Assembly (NCBI GenBank): GCA_030280995.1
Contig: JASXTE010000014.1
Span: 20,219,650-20,283,649 of the forward strand
From: Hemileia vastatrix
Lineage: Eukaryota > Basidiomycota > Pucciniomycetes > Pucciniales > Zaghouaniaceae
DNA length: 64,000 bases
Reading direction: 5' to 3'
A model generated the notes under the pieces. It had not been told where the DNA came from. It saw only the letters and a list, made by a program, of their open reading frames with translations, and did no database searches. The translations under genes and the position numbers were made by a program. Shown in pieces: positions 11,351-23,389 of this stretch (positions are counted from its first letter, which is position 1; every line of letters starts with the position of its first letter).

Positions 11351-13757
11351 TTAAGTGTAAGTAATCTGATGAAAGTGAGTAATCTCTCAAAGATTAATAA
11401 AACTTAGTAGGATATGTTTCAAATATAAAAAGTGAATATGAAATAGATTTGAAAAAAATTTCAAATAATATAAGAGAATACCACGACACACTATTTGGGG
11501 GAACTTTCTAGCAAGTCCTCAACTTGAACTTTGATGGAACTCTGATGGAACCTAGACTGAAATCTTCCTTGAAATAAACTTGAGCTCTTTAGAAAAATTG
11601 ATGTATCTTTACTGAAAGAATAGTGAAAATTTAATGAAAACTGAATAAAAATTAGAGTTAGAAATCTTAACATTATGCTTAATCGACTGATTTTGTAATG
11701 AAATATATTTGGATTATCTTTTTTAATTCTAGCTTAACAATATAAAGACCAATAATTACATTATTCATTTCCAAAGTATCACTTTAAATTGATTTTATAA
11801 TTTAACAAAATATTTTTTAAGACATAGAAGACTCAAACACTGCTTATTCTATGGCAAAAACCTATTTATTGAAAATTCAAAAAGTAATTTTAAAATGGAA
11901 ACAATATAGGCTGAAGTTCCCTCTGATGTTCAAAAGGAACCTTTTGATTAACAAAAATAATTTATTGAACTTACATGAGCTATATTGAAAGCACATAGAA
12001 CCATCAGAGCTCTTAAGTTTTGTGTTCTAGTATACAGAAAAAAACACAAAAAACTGAAAAAATAATGCACAGTAATATGATATTTTATAATTTTATGCTA
12101 AATGAAGCACTTTAGAAGTTTCCTTGCACTAATTAATAGCAAATAAAAAATATTTAATTCTATATCTTCAAAAAAGCTTAGTTTTTGATGTGGCAGATTT
12201 GAATCCTGTTTCTTAAACTTTCAAATGGAAAGACATTGTCAAGAGAGAAATGAAAGTAGTGTTTGTCTTTTTATAGCTATACTTATGGCTCAACTAATAA
12301 TAAATATGCAATAAAAATTTTTAAGATAAAATATATAGCTCAAATTTTAAATTTTGTTTGTATTTTTCCCATTGATAATATGTAGAATTTCATTGAGAAG
12401 TATAGTAGTCTCATGAGCTCACAAATATGAATCACCACTCAATGAATTTTTATTTTGAAAAAATGAAAATCAAAAAGAATTTAAAGGTTTGAATTGGAAA
12501 TTATAATAAAACAATAAATATTGCTTGAAAATTTTATTTCAATTTTATTTTGTGTGCGAATTCCATTTTTTATTAAAACAATAGTGTCCACCTTTAAATT
12601 TACAACAAAGATTTTACAAAGTGCATCCATGTGAAGAGAGTTTATTTGAAGCTTAATTTTTGATGTATTATTGTTCAGTTACCTCTCTGAATAAACAGAG
12701 GCAGTATTTATTTTAGCATTATACCAGTTTATTCATGAAAAAATTGCATTTAATATTTGTTGAAAAAGTGGAAACAATAAATTTTTTAAGTTATTCCCAT
12801 ATAAGATTCACACATTACAATAATTATATTGAAATTAATATAAACTTAAGAAATAATTTTGAAAGTATATCTAAAATATTCCAATTTTTAACTTTTTTAC
12901 TTTATAATAGAGTAAAAATTTTCAGGTACACACTGTTGTTTTCTGGAACAAAAATTTTAACAAGATAAATATACTTATTAGAACATAAAAATAATTCTTA
13001 AGTGAAAAAATATGGGTTATGGATTTATTAATGCTCTATCAGAAAAAAGCTACTCAAATCAATAATTAAAAGAAATAAATTTATATTCAATTCAAATATT
13101 AAATATATACAATACAATATATTTAATAGGGGGTCTCAAACATTACCAAACACATCTAGCATGTTTTATTTGAAAAAAGCCACACAACACACCACGAAAC
13201 ATGGCTTATTTGGTACTTGGGGTCTCAAACATGGGGTCAAATACATCCTACTTTTGTACAATTTTATTACCCACAATTTGGCCCACAAGTACCCACATCC
13301 TCCCAATCAGCTGTGCATCATCTTCCTTCCATCCTCACCAATATACTATATGTCACAACTCTTCTCCCCCAGTTCATTTCCAAATCAAATTTTTCTCTTT
13401 CAAACCATGGTAAGTCCATTGAATTTTATTCTTTTTTTAAAAAAAATTTCTGCTCAAATTCATATACTCACTACTTCTTATTTTTATACAAGGAATCATA
13501 AATATCTAAAATCTTTGTTAGTTTCTCCTTTTCTTCAACAAAATTATCTTTTTTCACAAATTTCTTTGTATAGTTTTAATTTAGCATGCCTTTCAAAAAA
13601 TCTATTTCTCAAAAATTTACTTAATTGAAACCATCTGACCTACAGATTGTAATTATCAGGCTGAAAATTGAATCTAATTTTAATTCCTATTTTGGCTGTG
13701 CAAATTCCACAAAAATTTTTTTTTCCACTGGCATCAAATTTGAGTGGCTTTTATTAA

Positions 13758-14851
13758 ATGGAAGTGGAGTTGAAATCAAAAAGTAAAGGTAAGATGAATT
13801 TTACAACAAATAAAATTAGGCAAAGATTCAAAAACTATCAAACAAAATACTAGAAAGCAAAGTTGGATTCTTCTTCAACTGTTTTTGAAGTTACCAAAGA
13901 TTATGAAAATCATGGAATCACATCTTTTCTAAAAAACTCAACTCTCTGTGTCCTCTATATGATCAAATTGGTGAAATCTTTGGACAAAGGCCCAATGTCA
14001 ACCCCTTGCACATGAATCAAGGTCCAAGAATTGCTGAGTCTTACATGAATAGTGAAGATTTTCTTTAGATCCTTCACTTGACTCTCCAGAATTTGGAGAA
14101 CCATCTGTGTATTCTGACATTGAGAATGATGAGCCCATGGTAGTAAGACTAAACTACTTTTGCTATTCTTTTTTTTGTATTTCTGATTTACTCCCCATGT
14201 ATCAACCAGACCCAAGGTTCTTCAAATCAATAAATTTGTAACAAAGTAGCTGAAGATGAAATATTAGAGGATCAATAATCAACCCTTCCTAGCAACATAC
14301 TCAAGTGATGAGCTTCTTCTAGTTTTAGGACAACTCAATCAACATCAAAGGCTGTTTTTTTTGCTTATGGGGAGATTTTTAATAAACATGAGCAAGGTTA
14401 TATTTTTTACTTTTGTTTTGACTAAAGAATTTTTCATAATTTATTTATCTTACTCTTAAAAGTTAAACTTGTTTCAGTAAAAGAACACGTACAAATTGAA
14501 ATCATGAAGTTGGAGTCTCAAGAAAAAACCGCAGAAGGTAAACTACTTTTTGAGGAAATGAAGTGGTTTCATTCACAATCAAAGATAGAAAAATTTTTAT
14601 AAATTACGAAAGATCTTATATATTTGGATAGAGAGAAGGTTAGGCTTCAATGAGAGGATAAAGAAAAATTCAAAAATAATTAATTCCAATTGTAAAACAC
14701 CAAAGTTCATTTACAAGCCAATGAATTAAAAATGAAGCAACTCAATGCTGAAAAATCAAGAAATAAAGCTTTTTTACTTCTCTGTGTTAATGCAAATAAG
14801 TTGAATGCTGATATTAAAGAGTTGATTTACTTACTATATAAAATTAAATAA
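13758..14851 (+). pseudogene. Myb/SANT-like accessory gene of element A
   Basis: The frame starts MEVELKSKSKGKMNFTTNK and continues with RQRFKNYQTKY, the DNA-binding helix region also seen in element B. Next comes LYDQIGEIFGQRPNVNPLH, again matching B. The last exon is a charged coiled coil that ends at the stop at 14849-14851 (NKLNADIKELIYLLYKIK). Frame breaks and stops interrupt it. In PIF/Harbinger elements such proteins bind the transposon ends and help import the transposase (family knowledge). Confidence 0.65.
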
Positions 14852-14854
14852 ATA

Positions 14855-15050
14855 TTAATACATTTCTTTCTGAATTTCTTCTTTAATATCAACATGAAAT
14901 TCCTCCGAAAATTCATGTATCTCCTTCCTTAAATTTTTAAGCTCTCCAACATTTTTTGTCTAACCAAACCACTTATATCTAATAATCAAGATCCTACTCT
15001 GTCAATAATACTTTTTATTTTTTCATTAATTATGTTTAATCATCCTGAAA
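14855..15050 (-). pseudogene. Small coiled-coil gene of element A, 3' part
   Basis: On the minus strand it matches the small gene at 26310-26650 in element B: both end EEFHVDIKEEIQKEMY or a close variant (EEFHVNIKEDIQKEIY) before the stop. It is convergent with the Myb/SANT-like gene, only 3 bp apart. A stop interrupts it. Function unknown. Confidence 0.5.
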
Positions 15051-15059
15051 TCTAATATA

Positions 15060-15215
15060 TTATGGGGCCCAGACCACCAAATTATTTCTAAGTCAAAAAA
15101 ATTTATGTCAAAAAAATTTTTTTTGGAAATACCCTCCCATGCTATTTAACATAACATGGGGTGGGGATCACCATTTTTTTTCTAAGTCAGAAAAAAATTT
15201 ATGATAAAAAAATGG
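15060..15215. repeat. Hairpin module shared by elements A, B and C (copy in A)
   Basis: It contains CCCATGCTATTTAACATAAC followed by ATGGGGTGGGG, an inverted repeat, between T-rich tracts with TCTAAGTCA. The equivalent position in B (25990-26175) and C (34040-34190) holds the same type of module. It lies between the accessory genes and the (deleted) dioxygenase. Confidence 0.5.
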
Positions 15216-15479
15216 CAATAAACTACCCTGATTTTTATTGAAGTAGAGGCATAGATTGCTAAAATTTATGTTCATTGCATAAACTAACATGTAAACAAGT
15301 CTTATAAGATAATTAAAAAACCTAAATTAATGAAAATACAAGTAAAAATATGAATGGAAATTTTCTGTGACCAATGTCAATTAAATCAAACACTTATGTA
15401 TACATGAGCTTCATGAGAAAAACAAGGTTCCTCATGATTACCATTATACAACACAGGGCCTGATGGCTCATTAATTTAG

Positions 15480-16760
15480 GTAAGTAGGGTATCATATATT
15501 ACTTGTAAAATGTTAATTTTTGAAATAAAATAAACTTTGAAAACCTATATTACACCCCATAATTAATCAAAATTGGATGGAAATTAACCAAAAAGCTCTT
15601 CTCAAACTACCTGAAAAAAATAGTCCCAAAAATTTCCAAAAAAGAGTCCCAAAAGCTCATCAAAAGAGCCCCAAAAGATGTCAAAAAATTGTCCCAAAAT
15701 TTTCCAAAAAGTGTTACAAAAGTTTACAAATAAAGTTTCCCAATAGTCTCCTAGAATTATTACAAAAGTTTCCAAAAAAAATATCCTGAAATTCCCCTAA
15801 AACATCCCCAAATATTTCCAGAAAAGTTTCAAAAGGTTTCCAGAGAGGTTCCAAAAAGTGACAAAAAAAAGTGACAAAAATTTTCCAAAAAAGTACCAAA
15901 CCCACTTAAAACACTTTAAAATGATTTTGAAATAATTATAATTGGTTTCCAAGGGTTTCTGTGTGTTTCCAACTTTATTTAGTGAAAAAATAGACCTTAA
16001 GTAGCCCAAAAACACCTCTAATTCACTGAAAAATGCTTGTAAAATGTTTCTGGAAGGTTTTAACAAAATAAAATACCAAAAACAGGCCAAAAACACCTCA
16101 TAGCAAGTGGAAATTTCTTGGAAAACATTTCTGAAATTTTTCTGAATGATTTTGAAGCAATTTAGCAAAGAAAAAAGCCAAAAAAGTGAAAATGCCTAAA
16201 AATGACCAAAAAACATCAAAAAGTCAATAAATCAAGAATAAAAATGATAGATAACTAGAAAAAAAGGAAAAAAAATATTTGAAAAGGAACTAAGAGCTGA
16301 TTAATCAGAAATCAAAAGAAAAAAGATAATAAAAAAGAAACAAGAAAAGAGACAAGAAAAAAGACATTTCAATTAGAAATTAAATTTAAAAAAATGAGAA
16401 AGTGACTTACTTTGAGTGCTGTGAAGTGAGAAGTATCAGAACCAGAAATGAATGATGGAAGTTAGAAATAAAGAGAAGATGAAATATCTTAGTTAGACAG
16501 AATCTTAGAAATTTTATTCTATTTCAAGTCTGGGAGATGAACCAAAACAAATGAAACTAAGAAACTTGGGAATTTCATTGACAAAAATTATTACAAAAAA
16601 AACAAAACTTTAAATCAGTTAAGCTAGGTTCTTAAAATGAGTGACTTGCTTTGTCTAAAGAAGAGCTGCTCATTGATGGTGGACTGAAAGTGGCACGTTA
16701 TGCTAGTGAAATGTGGTACAGATTAAGGGTAAGTGTATGATTATGGGATTGATTAAGTTC
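15480..16760 (-). other. Low-complexity spacer of element A
   Basis: The block 15577-15900, full of CCAAAAAA and GTTTCCAAAA words, is the reverse complement of B 24110-24370. 15900-16640 continues to match B 23390-24110. At about 16640 the match jumps to B near 22190, which marks the deleted transposase. The open frames here come from low-complexity sequence. Confidence 0.6.
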
Positions 16761-17064
16761 TTGTAAGTCATATACCTTGCTCATATGAATAAGCCTTTAA
16801 GGATTTGGTGAAAAAAAAATCTAGGTGTTGGATCTTTTGCACCTAGTGTTGGTGTCTTTTTATCTAGTGCTGACTAATCATGATGTTGAAGTGAAGTGCT
16901 TTAATGACTTATTTGACATAAAAGAAGACTTTTGGGGGGAAAATATGCTGTTTAAATGCAACTGTTCAGGGAAGGTGTATTTCATTTTTTGATGTCAGGT
17001 TTGGTACCTTTTATGTGGTGTGTTTATCTGTTGTATCTGGTAATGCTTGAGACCCCCTATTTGT

Positions 17065-18120
17065 CAGCCTGTATATACCCAGGACTGATTAAAAAGTACT
17101 TATAAGTTATTTTAAACACATGAAATATACATGGGAACAATAAATTAGAGTACACAAACAGTATACATAAGTAAAATTATGATAATACACAAAAAATGCC
17201 ATTATGACACCTTATATACACACATATATCCACCTTTAAAAGTCTAATGAACTTAATATTAAGTTGGAATATGCTAGGGTAACCTTAAGAAACTTAATTA
17301 TAAGGCTACATAATTTTTAAGTACACTTAAAGTTGTTATTTTCATTGCTTTATACAATAAACAAGAAATGGGCTTTAAATCACTTAAAAGTTGATTATAT
17401 GTGCTATAGATTTAAGAATATTAAAAATGCGCTTTGACAGTTCAATTTGTCTCATTTAGGACTATTGATTTGGCTACTTAAATGCATAAAAATAACACTT
17501 TTCAAATTTGGGGTTTATTATGCCAGAAATGGCTTCTGTGTACTGGCCACTAACTTCCTGCATTTTTCCCATGTTAATAGCTTCATTTTTAGCAAAGTTA
17601 GCTTTTTCACACTGTAATTACCCCACATTCTACGCCCACTGTGGGGAAACACTCTAAAATAGGCGAGAGGCACTTATTTAGTGTCCTAGCTTAATTAATA
17701 ATGCATTGACCCTCTTTATATGCACTAATTTCATTAATAACCTCACTCTTGGAACCTTATTTCACTACCACGCTTAAATTCACCTAAAATTAGTCAAGTA
17801 TTTACCTGTGCAAGCGCCTGCCAAGGACTGCATGTAGTTACCCCACATCTCATGCCCTTTTTTGGGTTTCTAGGTGGTTTCTCAGTCAATTTTGGTCATT
17901 TTTGAATGGGAATTTTACATAGTATAATGTCAGGATTAGACTCATCATTTCTACTGTGAATATCCCTTATTATTAAGCTCTTATTAAACTTAATTTTCTC
18001 TCTTTAGTCTTTCATATTGATGTATAATACGCATATACTCTCTTTTTTACTTATTCTTTAATTTTGATGGATTTTCCCTATTATTACAGGATTTTGGCGG
18101 GTGATATTCTTCTAATTACG
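17065..18120 (+). repeat. LTR-like relic (tentative)
   Basis: Just outside the right end of element A the sequence TGTCAGCCTGTATATACCCA, followed by GGACTGA, resembles the start of the element E LTR in its own orientation (TGTCAGCCTAAATATCCTTA, then GGACTGA). Further similarity fades, and the right end is not defined. It may be a solo LTR of a related element. Confidence 0.3.
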
Positions 18121-19275
18121 TTATGGGTCACTTGGGATGTTGATGGGAATGTCTAGTAGTTGGATGGAGGCGTCATTAACTGTGTATAGGACTGGTAAAT
18201 CAAGGGATTCATTGGGGAACTTATTGTGTATAAACGGAGGAGGTTTTGGGTCTTGTTTTCTACATTCTTTATCATTAAAATTTAAACATATAACCAATAC
18301 AATTACAATACATATCAATATTACTTATAAAGTCTTTGAATAGTATCTGAATTTATCACAAGATTTATCTATTTACAAAGATTCATGTAGTTTTAAATTT
18401 AAATCTTTTTGATTGATAAATATGCCTGTTTATATATTTATATATTCTGATATTAAATTTAAAAAAAATCTTGTTGCTTAACTTAACTTCAACAACAGTC
18501 AGAAACTGGTTGAAAATAGGAGTTCAATCTAAGATCTATAAAAACTTAGATATATATATTTTTTTTAATTATATATTAATTCGCCTAAAAAATTGTGAGT
18601 AATAAAAAGGATCAAAATGTTGTTTACTGCTACTAAAGAAATGAAAATCTATGTATAAAGATATATAATTAACTCCATTATCTTATATTTGAAATTGTTA
18701 CATTTATCTTTTCTGGTATGTATTACAATTTAAAAGCAAAAAAGGAAGCTAAGAGGTGAGATATATCAATGGATTTCAAGTTAAAAATTTGTTTAAACTC
18801 TATGATGCATGTCAAAGCTGTTCTGAAACTCACAAATAGATCTGAAATTTAGATTTAAAGCTAATATATTTCACTTCATCATATCAAAAGCAATTTTTAT
18901 AACTTTTAATATTGGTTTTTTTTACTAAAAATTCTTTCTAAAAGTTACCAATACTATTTGGCTTTTCATCAGAGGCATAAGTATTTTCCATATTTCAGGA
19001 AATAATTTTTTAGAACTGTGTACTATTATTTCATTTAAACTTTTTATATTTTAATATTTACTTGGCCTTAAAAGTCATTTTTTTTTAAAAAAGAAAAAAC
19101 ACAGATGTATTTTGAATGGAAAAGGGTGTATATAAGTCCATACACCATAATTTTCCATCATTTTATGTGTAAAATCTATTATGTAGCTGTATTTGAAGAA
19201 GGTTAGAAATGTATAGCTTCAAATAAGTGCTTATTCTTTTTAGCTACAGCTAAGTCTGTATTTGGTGATGTAAGA
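18121..19275. other. No gene supported
   Basis: A 65-residue minus-strand frame (18121-18318) starts with a hydrophobic segment but has no recognisable domain. The rest is AT-rich without coding signals. Confidence 0.35.
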
Positions 19276-19279
19276 TGGA

Positions 19280-19317
19280 GGTGGAATCTGATGTTCAGCC
19301 AAACATCAGAGTCCACC
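19280..19317. repeat. Near-perfect hairpin
   Basis: GGTGGA-a-TCTGATGTT pairs with AACATCAGA-g-TCCACC around a 6-base loop: 15 pairs with one mismatch. It abuts the polypyrimidine tract. Function unknown. Confidence 0.7.
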
Positions 19318-19319
19318 TT

Positions 19320-19925
19320 TCCTTTTTTTTAAAAAATTTTACTCCCCTCACCACCCTTTCCTTCCCTTTTGCTTTTCTCTTACTTTCCTCCCCTTTTTTT
19401 TCCACAAAACGCCTCTCTTCATTTTTTCTTCTCTTCCTATCTTTCCCCACCCCTTTCCACTTCTTCTGCTTCCCTCTTCACCCTTCCCCTGACCTTTCAA
19501 TCCCTTTTTCTACCCTTCCCACCCACAACCACTCACTTTATTACCCTCAAGACCCATCCCAACTCCTATTCTTACCCTACCTACCCCTCACTACCCCTTT
19601 TTCTGCCCTCCCCCCCCCCTCAAAAACCTTTTACTTCCCTTTTCATCCCCCCTCACCCCTTCTTTTCTCCTTCCACTTCCTATCCCACCAAAATCCATTT
19701 AATCTTCATCCTTCCCTCTTTTCCTGCACTCTCTGTCTCTTTTTCTCAATATGGAGTAAAAGGGGTATAGAGTGGCGGGGAAGGGAGTAAAAGGTATGGG
19801 GCAGGATGAGAAGTTGTAAATAAGGGTTTGTATGTGAGAGGAAGGCAAGATTATCAAGAGGATGGGGTGGTGAAGTGAGAGGGGATAACAGATGGATGCA
19901 CAAGAGAGGGAAGGGTAGTAGTTTT
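19320..19925. repeat. Polypyrimidine tract followed by polypurine tract
   Basis: About 425 bases (19320-19745) are almost all C and T on the plus strand. About 175 bases (19750-19925) are mostly A and G. The outer parts are roughly complementary (TTTTACTCCCCTCACCAC against GTGGCGGGGAAGGGAGTAAAA-like sequence). Long open frames on both strands here are by-products of the base bias. Confidence 0.7.
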
Positions 19926-20505
19926 TTTGAGTAAAATGATGCTATAGAGGATATAAAAACTTAAATTACGAGGAATACAAAGGGTGATTACCTGAAGCCA
20001 AAATACTAATAATACTTCTAGTGAGCTTTTTTTCATGTTCTTAAATCACATCAAAAATGTTGACTTTAAATTTTTAGATGTTCAAAGATGGAGTCAAGTG
20101 ATTTCAAACAATAATAGTACTCATATATTTCTTTTACTAACTTTTAAAAATAACATATATATTTATTTGAAAAGCTATTTTTCAGCTTTTTTCATCTTAA
20201 CTTCATTTATAAGGTTCTTTTACTTTCTACTGATGATCTGAAACCTTATGAGACTTGTTAATAACTGGTCAAAAAATGAATAAAAATTATTTTTGTGAAA
20301 TTTGTGCCAAGAATATTGTGAGGAATAATAACAATGAACTTTAAAATCCTTCTTGAATGATTTCTTATAATATTATATAATTTATTTATATATTTTAGCT
20401 AAAAAAAACATATTATTATCTAAAGTTGAGTTTGATTCAATCTACATGGAGGATATTTTTATTTTGATGAAATTCAACCAATCCCAGTAATTTTCTTTAA
20501 ATCTT
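19926..20505. other. No gene seen
   Basis: AT-rich, with short open frames only. Confidence 0.4.
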
Positions 20506-20805
20506 TTGTATTTACCAGCCTGGATTAGTTATGGGGCACACAGATTTCATCATTTCATCAAAAAAATTATATTAGTAACACTTCAAGATACTTTTAAGAA
20601 ATATTTTTCTATGCTTCAAGAACTATTCAAGTTGTTTTCAGAAAAAGTTGATCAAATTTTCTCCTTTATTTTGTGGTTTCTTTGTCAACACCTCAATTTG
20701 TGCTTAATGTGTGATGAATTTAGGCTCAAGGTTACATCATTGCTGGCATGTCTGCCCCCCATATTGTCTTATGTACTAAGAAGAAAATTTTTAAAGGATT
20801 TATAA
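20506..20805 (+). CDS. Unidentified ORF, possible gene fragment
   Basis: A 99-residue frame reads YGAHRFHHFIKKIILVTLQD, then a helical stretch, then LCQHLNLCLMCDEFRLKVT and LLACLPPILSYVLRRKF before the stop. Composition is less biased than neighbouring chance frames, which suggests a remnant of a real protein. I do not recognise a family. No start context, intron or neighbour clarifies it. Confidence 0.25.
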   Translation: MYLPAWISYGAHRFHHFIKKIILVTLQDTFKKYFSMLQELFKLFSEKVDQIFSFILWFLCQHLNLCLMCDEFRLKVTSLLACLPPILSYVLRRKFLKDL

Positions 20806-21149
20806 AGACAAATTAGAAGTTCACTTCTAAGAAATGAATATGAATACTACAGGAAATCATATACCCAAAAAAAAGTAGCGCTTAGACTCAAAATTCTAAA
20901 GATATCAAAAATGTTTTAGCATAAGCAACAATGTCAATTTACTATACTAGTTAAATAAATATGAAACCAAATATATAAAATGAAGGAGGAATATGCATTG
21001 AATGAATAATGTCTATAATGATTGAAACTCTGAGTAAAATCTGGAGAAAACTAAACATTAAAATTTTCACAACTTATTTAAGAAAATTTAAGCAAGGGAA
21101 ATCCTTTTTTTTGACCAACATTCTCTAGATCAAAAAAGTGTTAAATTAA

Positions 21150-21471
21150 CTGTAAAAGAATCAAATAAACACACCACAAACAATGTTCCTAATGAGACAT
21201 CCAAAAATTAAATACATCTAACCTAGACAGGTGCATTTCTGCAGTGTGGCTTCCCCACAAAATATTTGTTTTTGGTTCAAACTAGTGATTAAAACACTTC
21301 CTTTTGTATTGGTGGACTGAATTTTCGTTGAGCAAATGGCACAAAAGTAGGAAGTATTTGAGCCCATGTTTGAGACCCTAATTACAAAATCAGCCATTTA
21401 TCATAGAACTTTTATGTTTTGTTTTTAAAATAAAGTTTTATAGGCATGTATGGTAATGTTTGAGACCCCCT
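21150..21471 (+). mobile_element. Short relic of the A/B Harbinger family
   Basis: The right end (TGGTAATGTTTGAGACCCCCT, followed by AAT) and the preceding 160 bases match the right terminus of B (62712-62875). The left part (ACACCACAAACA, TTTTTGGTTCAAACTAGTG) matches the left subterminal region of B. The left TIR itself is not recognisable. It looks like a MITE-sized deletion derivative. Confidence 0.55.
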
Positions 21472-22199
21472 AATATTATATTTTAGTTTGTTTTTACGGG
21501 GAATAATGGACTATAACCAAAAATATTTTGGCATTTTGGAGGTCTAAATCTTAGTATGGCACTAAATAATGCTTAAAAACTATTTTGGGATGCTCACTAT
21601 CGAGTAGTAAAGGGATATATCATTTTATTATGAATTTATTATAAAGAGAATGGTTGGTATTATGGCAAAAATTGTTCTAATACTTGTGTCAAGATGAAAT
21701 ATTTATTTAACAGCCAAGAAATGTAGCTATAGGCTTATAATTGTATGGAATTAAAATTCAGGAGTCTCAAAAACGTTTGGAGATGTTTGAAGAGTTTTGA
21801 ATATTTTTCTAATATTTTTAATTACTTTATTAGGGGGTCTCAAACATTACCAAATACACCACAAAAACATGCCACAAAAAAGGTACCAAGCCCGCAATCA
21901 AAGAATGAAATAGGCCTTCCCTGGAAAGGTGGATTTCAACATCATATTTTTCCCCAAACACGTCTTATTTTGGTTCAAACAAGTCATAAAAAAACTTCCC
22001 TTCATCATCATGATTAGTCAGCACTAGGTACAAAAGCACCAACACCTAGATTTTTTCCTCCTAATCCTTAAGGGCTTATTCATATGAGAAAGGTATATGA
22101 CTTACCAGAAATTAATCAACCCCATAATCATACACTTACCCATAATCTGTACCACTGTTCACTAACATAACATGCCACTTTCAGTCCGCCATCAACTTG

Positions 22200-23330
22200 A
22201 GATCACTGCTGCAGATGTAGCTCTTGATCTAATGGTTAATTCTGATGCATAAATTGACTTGGATTTTATGTGCAAAATGTTGGAGAACTGATATTTATTT
22301 CCTAGAACACCTTCTATATGACACCAACCTTGATATAACCTTGATGTTTTTGCCAACATTCCTGAAGCTAGCTTTCAACGGATGTTTCATACAACTTTTC
22401 CTGGATTTCATAGTTTACTTGAATTTATTCAAGATCATTAAATTTTAAAAAAAAATTCTCATTGTCCTCAAAGATATCCAGCAATTCAAATATCTGTGTC
22501 ACTTTGCCGTTTGGCTCAAATTGTAATGGTGCAGCATTAACCCATCTTGAAAACCTCTTCCTGCTTATTCAAGGAACATTTCACCTTTATACAAAGCAAG
22601 TCATAACTGCAATTCTTTCTCTTGAAGCTCAACTTCTGAAATGGCCCAATGAAGAAGAAAGGTTGTCAAACTCTCAGGTGGTGCAAAAAGAAGGTTTTAC
22701 TGGCTGCATTGGTTTTTTTGATGGTAACACCATACCCTTGACTCAAAAACCTGCCAGAGATGGAAATAGCTATTTTGATTTCAAAAAAAGGTGATATTTT
22801 TTTTCTGTTAAAGTTTCAAAAAAACTCATATTAATCTTTTTCTTTTTTTAGGTACTCAATAACTCTTTTATTGGTTTGTGATATTAATAAGAAATTCACT
22901 GCTTTTCATGCTGAATTCCCTGCTTCTCACCACGATTCCTCTGTACTTCAGAAAATCAATATTTATCAACATTCTCAATATTTTTTTGATGAAAATCAAT
23001 ATCTTTAGCAGACTCTGCTTATTCAAATGGTGTTTATGTCATCCCTGCTTTTTGTGGGACTGGTGATGAAGAAAGTGAAAAATCAAGATTCAATACTCAT
23101 CTAGAAGAATCTCATGTTAGTATTGAGCATGCAATCAGGATATGGAAAGGCTGATTTACTTCTCTAGGAGAACTAAGGACTCCACTTCATAACAAAAAGA
23201 GAAATGAAGGTTACTGTAGATTGGAATGCTGCTTGTCTTTTATTACACAATCTTCTTGAAAACTCAAAAGATGGATGGATGAGATTCCTGATCCATCTCC
23301 ACCAATAGAATCTAGCAGTACTTCATCATC
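22200..23330 (+). pseudogene. PIF/Harbinger DDE transposase of element B
   Basis: Reading across two frames gives an N-terminal region (IPEASFQRMFHTTFPGFHSL), then a central block with GFTGCIGFFDGNTIPLTQKP, whose aspartate codon at 22720-22722 is the first catalytic residue. After a likely intron (about 22794-22852) come LLVCDINKKFTAFHAEFPAS, then LADSAYSNGVYVIPAF with the second aspartate (23011-23013), and VSIEHAIRIWKG with the glutamate (23125-23127). This is the DDE_Tnp_4 endonuclease fold of PIF/Harbinger elements. Stops and one frameshift near 23005 make it inactive. Confidence 0.8.
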
Positions 23331-23389
23331 TTAACCCAGTTCTATGTGTGCTAAAATACTATCAATCACCCTTTCTCATATTGAGGGCC

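Larger units (their letters stand above)
8890..13127. other. Non-coding AT-rich region with minisatellites
   Basis: No gene is supported across 4.2 kb. Two diverged tandem-repeat zones are listed separately (9340-10130 and 11030-11350). Small open frames on both strands lack recognisable content. Confidence 0.5.
13128..17058 (-). mobile_element. Harbinger-like element A, internally deleted derivative
   Basis: It begins AGGGGGTCTCAAACATTACC and ends with the near-exact complement (GGTAATGCTTGAGACCCCCT). Its contents match element B in reverse orientation: Myb/SANT-like gene, small coiled-coil gene, hairpin module, then the low-complexity spacer and subterminal region. Compared with B it lacks the blocks matching about 22205-23385 (transposase) and 24400-25680 (dioxygenase). 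It is therefore non-autonomous. Flanks are AAT on the left and ATT on the right, so the target duplication is not perfect. Confidence 0.85.

Noticed and set aside
11491..11673. 60-residue minus-strand frame with a signal-peptide-like start (possible small secreted protein)
   Set aside because: Only length and a hydrophobic N-terminus support it; no cysteines, intron, or neighbour, and such frames are common in AT-rich DNA.
13161..13628. 155-residue frame near the left end of element A
   Set aside because: The homologous region in B is non-coding upstream sequence of the Myb/SANT-like gene and does not keep the frame as a protein.
18121..18318. 65-residue minus-strand frame with hydrophobic start
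   Set aside because: Too short, no domain, and it lies in a possible LTR relic.
19275..19790. Long open frames rich in Ser, Pro, Phe and Leu
   Set aside because: They arise from the polypyrimidine tract, where stop codons cannot occur on that strand.
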